9,430 nt of DNA from JANMEX01 sp031423755 (lineage in GTDB: Bacteria; Pseudomonadota; Alphaproteobacteria; Rhizobiales; Rhizobiaceae). The translations under genes were made by a program, and so were the position numbers. Numbering within the stretch: the first letter of the stretch is position 1; each line of letters opens with the position of its first letter. The stretch lies in NCBI GenBank assembly GCA_031423755.1, contig JANPGC010000188.1, forward strand, positions 1 through 9,430, given 5' to 3'. A model generated the notes under the pieces. The model saw only the letters and a program-made list of their open reading frames with translations. It was not told where the DNA came from and searched no databases. Positions 5,693 through 9,430 of this stretch are shown in pieces.

Positions 5693-7647
5693 CACGGTGC
5701 GCACGAAGCGAGTGGAGTATCGATATCGACATTGACCTTGCAGCACGGGAAATACCCGCCCTTGGCAGCGTCGGCAGCCTTGTAGAAACACAGGCCCAGT
5801 CTCACCGAATCGCCCGGCAACACGCCGGACAGTCCGAATGTGAACGGCGCGGCGGCGCTTGGCCGCGATTGCATCGGCGGTGAGACCGAAACACCCGGCG
5901 TCAGCGAATCCGCCTTGATCGAGTCGCCGCCAAGGCCCGTCGTGTCCTTGACGTACACATCAGCCTCAAGCCCTGCCGGAGTGCAGAAATACTCGACCGA
6001 CTTCACATCAATGCACGGCGGCAAGTCCGTCGGCGGGAAGTAGGGCGGCCAATAGGGATCAGGATAATCTCCTGGATAGGGTATCGGCTCATAATAGCCC
6101 GCCTGCCCCGCGCACGGACGCCAGACTTCCACATCGCCGACATGACCCTTCACATCCGGGTCTTCATAAAGGCTGTCAAAGTCGAGGAACCACGAGCCAA
6201 ACGGCGGCACGTTCTGCGGCTTGACGAGTTCCTTCGGCGTCATCTGCACGCCGTGCACCACCAAGGCCCCGCCCAGCGCCAGCTGGTCAGCCAGTTCCTC
6301 ATTGTTGCGCAGATCATCGCCGGTCTTCACCAGCGTCTGGCTGCACGAGCCATAATCGATCGCGCCATACTGGTCGTAGCCATATTGCAGGTCGAGACCG
6401 CCCGCCGCCTGCTGGTTTTCCGGCGGGAAGCCAACGGCATATTCTTGGGGGCTCTCCACCCAGACGCTTTCCGTCGCCGGGTCATCCGGGCTCTCGCGCC
6501 AGTAGCGGATAACTTCGCCCTTGCCGGAGTTGGCAAAGCGCGAATAATCGTAGCGGTTCTCGATCTCGCCGCGCTGCGACAGATACATGAAGCCTTTGCT
6601 GTCAAAGGCGATGTCCGTAACCGGAAAATCCTTCTCCGCCTTGACGGTCAGTTCCCAGCGCGCAGAGCCGAATGTTCCGTCCTCCAGAATGTCGACAGAC
6701 CAGATTTCAGCAGCATTGCCAACGGCATAGTAAAGCCGTCCGCCATTGACCGCGACGCCCCAAACCTGCCGCTCATCTTGCGTATAGCCCCACGTGTCCG
6801 GGTCTTCTGAGTCAAACGCGCCGCCACCGATGTCCATCACCGCGCCATCATCCGCCGTCGGCGCCAGCCCATGCGCAGGCCGTCCGGCCACACCATGATC
6901 GAACGTGTCGAGCACCGCGCCGTCAATCGAGATGCGATGGATCAACCCGCTGTCGATGTCGCTGACAAAAAACTGCCGGTGCGCCTTGTCGAACTTGATG
7001 TTGCCAAGCCCGGGGCCGCTGTTGCTCTCAATGTCGGCAAACTTGGTTACCTCCCCCGTCAGTCCGTCCACCTTGTAGATTGTGCCGGGTCCACCGCCGA
7101 GGTCGAGTCCAAATTGCCCGTCCATGAATTGCGCGCCGGCGGTGCCGCCGCGCTGGCGTTCAGGGCGGCCATCCTCGTCATCGTCAGGCGTCACAATCTG
7201 AATGCCATGCAGCGAGGTCGCCGTGGCATAAAGATTGGGCACAGTTTCGGTGGTGTCGGTGCGCTTGCCGTCATCATAGGCAAGGCCGAACACCTGTCCG
7301 ATCTGCCGCGCCGAAACTTCAAACGGCAGCGGCGTATTCACCAATTGCCCGCTCGCCGGGGCGCCAAGGTTTGAAACATCAAAAACCCTGAGGGATTTGC
7401 CCTCAAGGTCAATCATCGTCTCATCAATGGCGTCAACGCCGGGCGGCAGCCCCTCCTCAATCCCGGGAATGACTGTTCCGGAAAATCCGGTGACGGCCAT
7501 CGACCCTTCGGAGAAAACCCGCACATCCTGAGCAAGCGCGGCGCTTCCAAGCACTGTCCCGCTTAGCAACGCCCCGGCCAGCGCACCACGTCGAACACGC
7601 ATGAAGGCGCTGCAAACGGAGGATGTGGAAAGAAGTGACTTGGACAT
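5692..7647 (-). CDS. Secreted beta-propeller-like protein with a C-terminal Cys domain
   Basis: The product is 651 aa from ATG 7647, chosen for its GGAGG (6-nt spacing) and for the signal peptide that follows (MRVRR, a hydrophobic stretch, cleavage after ALA near residue 39). Residues about 40-515 contain repeated short beta motifs in the style of NHL/SMP-30/YVTN propellers: GTIYKVDGLTGEV, LGNIKFDKAHRQFFVSD, VWGVAVNGGRLYYAVG, DIAFDSKGFMYLSQRG. I cannot assign a catalytic family. A Pro/Tyr-rich linker (519-544) leads to a domain with cysteines 545, 555, 635, 636 and 649 that matches part of the downstream gene product. No membrane anchor is visible, so it is likely periplasmic or extracellular. 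It is first in a two-gene operon; the next gene starts 73 nt (or 10 nt) after its stop. A scaffold or ligand-binding role is inference. Confidence 0.8.
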   Translation of the reverse strand: MSKSLLSTSSVCSAFMRVRRGALAGALLSGTVLGSAALAQDVRVFSEGSMAVTGFSGTVIPGIEEGLPPGVDAIDETMIDLEGKSLRVFDVSNLGAPASGQLVNTPLPFEVSARQIGQVFGLAYDDGKRTDTTETVPNLYATATSLHGIQIVTPDDDEDGRPERQRGGTAGAQFMDGQFGLDLGGGPGTIYKVDGLTGEVTKFADIESNSGPGLGNIKFDKAHRQFFVSDIDSGLIHRISIDGAVLDTFDHGVAGRPAHGLAPTADDGAVMDIGGGAFDSEDPDTWGYTQDERQVWGVAVNGGRLYYAVGNAAEIWSVDILEDGTFGSARWELTVKAEKDFPVTDIAFDSKGFMYLSQRGEIENRYDYSRFANSGKGEVIRYWRESPDDPATESVWVESPQEYAVGFPPENQQAAGGLDLQYGYDQYGAIDYGSCSQTLVKTGDDLRNNEELADQLALGGALVVHGVQMTPKELVKPQNVPPFGSWFLDFDSLYEDPDVKGHVGDVEVWRPCAGQAGYYEPIPYPGDYPDPYWPPYFPPTDLPPCIDVKSVEYFCTPAGLEADVYVKDTTGLGGDSIKADSLTPGVSVSPPMQSRPSAAAPFTFGLSGVLPGDSVRLGLCFYKAADAAKGGYFPCCKVNVDIDTPLASCAP

Positions 7648-7759
7648 AGGGTTCCTCCCGCTGTTCCGGGAAAAGACGCTGCCCTCACGCGCATTGTCAT
7701 ACGCACGCGCGGCGGCAGAATCCGCCGGATGACTGTTGTTGCGACCCCAATATTCCCTA

Positions 7760-7788
7760 ACGTTACCCTGCGTTGTGTGACGCGTCAA
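7760..7788 (-). promoter_or_regulatory. Candidate sigma70-type promoter of the secreted-protein operon
   Basis: On the - strand TTGACG (7788-7783; five of six consensus bases) is followed after 17 nt by TAACGT (7765-7760; three of six). Transcription would start near 7753, leaving a leader of about 105 nt before ATG 7647. The -35 matches and the spacing is ideal, but the -10 is weak, as is common in alphaproteobacteria. Confidence 0.4.
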
Positions 7789-7794
7789 CGCGTC
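7779..7794. promoter_or_regulatory. 16-bp palindrome overlapping the -35, candidate operator
   Basis: GACGCGT, two bases, then ACGCGTC form an inverted repeat that overlaps the candidate -35 hexamer of the secreted-protein operon. Inside it lies the perfect palindrome TGACGCGTCA (7778-7787). The position suits a repressor site. The regulator is not in the window and the motif is not one I can assign. Confidence 0.35.
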
Positions 7795-8169
7795 TGCGAG
7801 CATACATTTGAGCGAACGGGGCGATGATGTGCAGGCTGGTTCAAACGTCGTGTTCTGGCCCGATAAACGACCAGAACCCGAACCGCCGAAACCCGCCGAA
7901 TGCGTCAAGTTTCCGGGCATGATTGGCTCCTTGCCGGGACAAGCAGAATGCAGTCCCTTTGCCTCAGTCGCAGGGCAAGCGGAAAAGGTTCATGGCAGCT
8001 TTAACCTCTACCGTTTTGCGGGAGAGGAGCTTCGCGCAGCGAAGCGGTGAGGTGAGTCACGCAGACACGAGGCAAACAGGCGCTGTTTCAAAGCCGAAAA
8101 ACTGCCAAAGAGCAACGTTGGAGCGCACAGCACGACAAGCGTTGATTGATTTCACTTTTCGCCTGTAAC
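7795..8169. other. Intergenic region without a convincing gene
   Basis: This is the divergent gap between the - strand operon promoter and the toxin locus. A + strand open frame at 7808-8050 exists but starts with TTG without a ribosome binding site, is rich in PEPEPPKP-type low-complexity sequence, and resembles nothing I know. Apart from the palindromic repeat at 8005-8056 I see no RNA gene or clear promoter. Confidence 0.5.
8005..8056. repeat. Short palindromic intergenic repeat (degenerate)
   Basis: A first small hairpin pairs CCTCT (8005-8009) with AGAGG (8023-8027). A second is perfect: GCTTCGC (8029-8035), GCA loop, GCGAAGC (8039-8045), followed by GGTGAGGTGAG. The layout GGGAGAGG, GC-rich stem, GGTGAGG resembles the right half of the larger palindromic element at 9134-9278, so both probably belong to one dispersed family. 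Confidence 0.55.
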
Positions 8170-8289
8170 ATGCATTCAATCAATGGTCACGGGTCGGAAG
8201 CGTTGGATGTCTGTGACGCGATGTGGATCAAAGTCGGCAAACCGCCATCAACGCCAGTTTCACCTAACATCGACGTGAGCGCAGCATGA
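8170..8289 (+). CDS. Possible 39-aa leader or antitoxin remnant upstream of the PemK-like toxin
   Basis: An ATG at 8170 opens a 39-codon frame (segments MHSINGHGSEALDV and MWIKVGKPPSTPV). Its TGA overlaps the toxin start as ATGA, the spacing typical of translationally coupled toxin-antitoxin pairs. Against it: no clear Shine-Dalgarno, short length, a gene-free-looking composition, and no recognisable DNA-binding fold (AbrB, RHH or Xre). It could be a degraded antitoxin, a leader peptide, or chance. Confidence 0.25.
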   Translation: MHSINGHGSEALDVCDAMWIKVGKPPSTPVSPNIDVSAA

Positions 8290-8687
8290 TAAACTTTACC
8301 CCTTCGCGAGGTTTGATCTTGATGTGTGATTTTGACATGGCAAGCGTACCACCAGAGATGCGGAAGGTCAGGCGCGTAATTGTCATATCGCCAAAGGCAT
8401 ATAACAAGCGTCCAAGCATGCAAACTCCGGGAAAGTGTATCGTCATTCCACTCTCCGCGACACCTCCGCGACTGCCACAGCCGTCACACGTCTCGATCCC
8501 AGCGAGCCGCTATACAAGCATCACTCTTCCGGTCTGGGCAATTTGCGAAATGGTCGACCATGTGTCTCACGCGCGCCTTGACCGCGTAGCATCAGGAAAG
8601 AAATTTCTGTCTGAGTCAGTTACACCTGTCGACATGGCATTGGTGGAAGATGCCTTGCGTCATGCTCTTGGATTGATTGTCACTTGA
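8286..8687 (+). CDS. PemK/MazF-like toxin family protein
   Basis: The product is 133 aa. Seen: RGLILMCDFD (8-17), PPEMRKVRRVIVIS (22-35), IVIPLSATPP (52-61), WAICEMVDHVSHARLDRV (84-101) and a C-terminal helix DMALVEDALRHALGL. Known: this matches the PemK-like branch of the MazF superfamily, whose members are SH3-like-barrel endoribonucleases that cleave mRNA and are usually restrained by a cognate antitoxin. The conserved Arg in VRRVIVIS and the Ser in PLSATPP correspond to positions used by MazF-type nucleases. The start is set by the family N-terminus, since the ATG at 8322 would remove the first strand; only a weak GTGAG precedes it. No standard antitoxin gene flanks it, so it may be orphan, or be paired with the tiny overlapping ORF upstream. 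A terminator follows at 8739. Confidence 0.85.
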   Translation: MINFTPSRGLILMCDFDMASVPPEMRKVRRVIVISPKAYNKRPSMQTPGKCIVIPLSATPPRLPQPSHVSIPASRYTSITLPVWAICEMVDHVSHARLDRVASGKKFLSESVTPVDMALVEDALRHALGLIVT

Positions 8688-8738
8688 AATTTCAGTGAAA
8701 CGGAATTAAATTCCACTCACTTCCCGAAAGGGGCTTGC

Positions 8739-8779
8739 GGGCCTGCCCATTGCGAAAGCGTGGCAGGCCTAAACTTTTT
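8739..8779 (+). terminator. Rho-independent terminator after the toxin gene
   Basis: GGCCTGCC (8740-8747) pairs perfectly with GGCAGGCC (8762-8769). The loop region contains a smaller GC-GAAA-GC hairpin. TAAACTTTTT follows. It lies about 50 nt past the stop of the PemK-like gene. Confidence 0.7.
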
Positions 8780-9038
8780 GTTGAAACCACAGTTCATTGC
8801 CACCGTTGGCTGTTGCCCCTCTACAGCTTCAAACGAAACAAAGTACGGATGCGGCCTACTCCGGCGTCACATTGGCCATTGCGTATGCGCAAGCCAACAC
8901 ACTTACCCCGCAGCAATAATCCGCCAACCCATTGATATTATTCACATCACAATTTTTTCCGCAGCACCTTATCCACCCGCTCAAAATCCGACCTGATAAT
9001 CCTCCCACTATTCAATTCTCAACCGGAAGCCTTAAATT
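8780..9038. other. AT-richer intergenic region
   Basis: The base composition is clearly more AT-rich than in neighbouring genes. Short open frames here on the + strand lack ribosome binding sites and family features. I see no confident promoter for the gene at 9039, although CGGAAG at 9024-9029 is a plausible ribosome binding site for it. Confidence 0.5.
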
Positions 9039-9430
9039 TTGAACTGGACCATCGTCATCACCCGCAACCAAGCCCTGCTTGTGCGCATCGTCGCCGAGCT
9101 GTTCGCGATGTTGCGGATGGTCGATGGGGGCGGCAGTCCCCTCTCCGTCACGGGCTGCGCCCGCGACACCTCTTCCCTGCGGGGCGAGGTTAAAGCCGCA
9201 GAGGTTGAACCAAGCGCCAAGCCTTCAACCTCGCCCCTCCGGGGAGAGGTGTCGGCGAAGCCGACGGAGAGGGGACTGCGCCCCGACGCAAGTGCCTTCA
9301 CCCTCCCGCGCCACCTCTACGCCGCCATCATGCTCATCCTGCGCCCCTGCGAATCCGCCATCCGCCGCCTCATCATCATCGCGGCGAGAGGGCTGGTCTT
9401 GAAGGCTCGCGCCTCGCGTCCCATCCCGGC
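9039..9430 (+). CDS. Hypothetical protein with an in-frame palindromic-element insertion (3' partial)
   Basis: TTG 9039 is the first start after an in-frame TAA at 9033-9035, with CGGAAG nine bases upstream. The frame stays open to the window end (130 codons). The N-terminal part (MNWTIVITRNQALLVRIVAE) and the later part (TLPRHLYAAIMLILRP, SAIRRLIIIAARGLVLK) look like real helical protein and recall a conserved hypothetical family of Hyphomicrobiales that I cannot name. Between them, residues about 32-80 are low-complexity, containing SPLRGEVSAKPTERG, and are encoded by the palindromic element at 9134-9278. Function is unknown. Translation in the other frames gives no better protein. Confidence 0.6.
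   Translation, partial: MNWTIVITRNQALLVRIVAELFAMLRMVDGGGSPLSVTGCARDTSSLRGEVKAAEVEPSAKPSTSPLRGEVSAKPTERGLRPDASAFTLPRHLYAAIMLILRPCESAIRRLIIIAARGLVLKARASRPIP
9134..9278. repeat. 145-bp palindromic element inside a coding region
   Basis: Four nested pairs of arms are visible. CAGTCCCCTCTCCGTC (9134-9149) pairs with 9263-9278, CGACACCTCT (9164-9173) with 9245-9254, GGGGCGAGGTT (9181-9191) with 9227-9237, and GAGGTTGAA (9201-9209) with 9224-9232. The outer, second and third arms form one long stem, and the fourth is an alternative inner hairpin. Such elements normally lie between genes; this one is read through in frame by the 9039 gene. Confidence 0.85.

Noticed and set aside
7808..8050. An 80-codon + strand open frame with a proline-rich segment
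   Set aside because: It has a TTG start without a ribosome binding site, no family likeness, and its 3' part runs through the palindromic repeat at 8005-8056.
8187..8446. Open frames on the - strand across the start of the PemK-like gene
   Set aside because: They overlap a recognisable gene on the other strand and show no family features; they could have been an antisense antitoxin but nothing supports it.
8735..8996. Two short + strand open frames after the toxin gene
   Set aside because: They begin in or next to the terminator hairpin, lack ribosome binding sites, and have the AT-rich composition of intergenic DNA.
8945..9013. A 22-codon - strand frame containing RSDFERVDKVLRKKL that looks protein-like
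   Set aside because: It is too short, is bounded by stops on both sides with no continuation in another frame, and could not be tied to a known protein.

Overview
The window looks like the chromosome of an alphaproteobacterium, probably of the Hyphomicrobiales (Rhizobiales). The reasons are moderate to high GC, TTG starts, a PemK/MazF-like family common in that group, and short palindromic intergenic repeats of the kind scattered through those genomes. The taxonomic call is inference; there is no rRNA or other marker gene.

Left block (1-1898, + strand). The 3' end of a beta-keto acid cleavage enzyme (DUF849/BKACE) is followed by a 168-bp imperfect inverted repeat. Then comes a tight two-gene unit: a zinc-dependent HDAC-superfamily acetylpolyamine amidohydrolase and a GNAT acetyltransferase, overlapping by 8 nt. 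The first should remove acetyl groups from small amines. The second resembles spermidine/diamine acetyltransferases and would add them. A hairpin terminator at 1954-1984 separates this block from the convergent one.

Central block (1998-7647, - strand). Two large secreted proteins form a probable operon driven from a promoter near 7760-7788, where a 16-bp palindrome overlaps the -35. The promoter-proximal gene encodes a 651-aa exported beta-propeller-like protein. The second encodes a 1206-aa exported, cysteine-rich multidomain protein: an N-terminal domain, a small C-x9-C...CC...C domain, four DUF11-like repeats with six cysteines each, and a C-terminal array of about 36-residue four-cysteine repeats. 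The small C-x9-C...CC...C domain is also the C-terminus of the first protein, with nearly identical cysteine spacing, so the two products are evolutionarily linked and may act together at the cell surface. This pair is the best candidate here for an undescribed system. Its function cannot be read from sequence.

Right block (7795-9430, + strand). A sparse region holds a degenerate palindromic repeat, a PemK/MazF-like toxin gene (8286-8687) preceded by a doubtful 39-codon ORF that overlaps its start by ATGA, and a terminator. At the window edge is the start of a conserved-looking hypothetical protein. A 145-bp palindromic element lies inside that gene without breaking its frame and adds about 48 residues.
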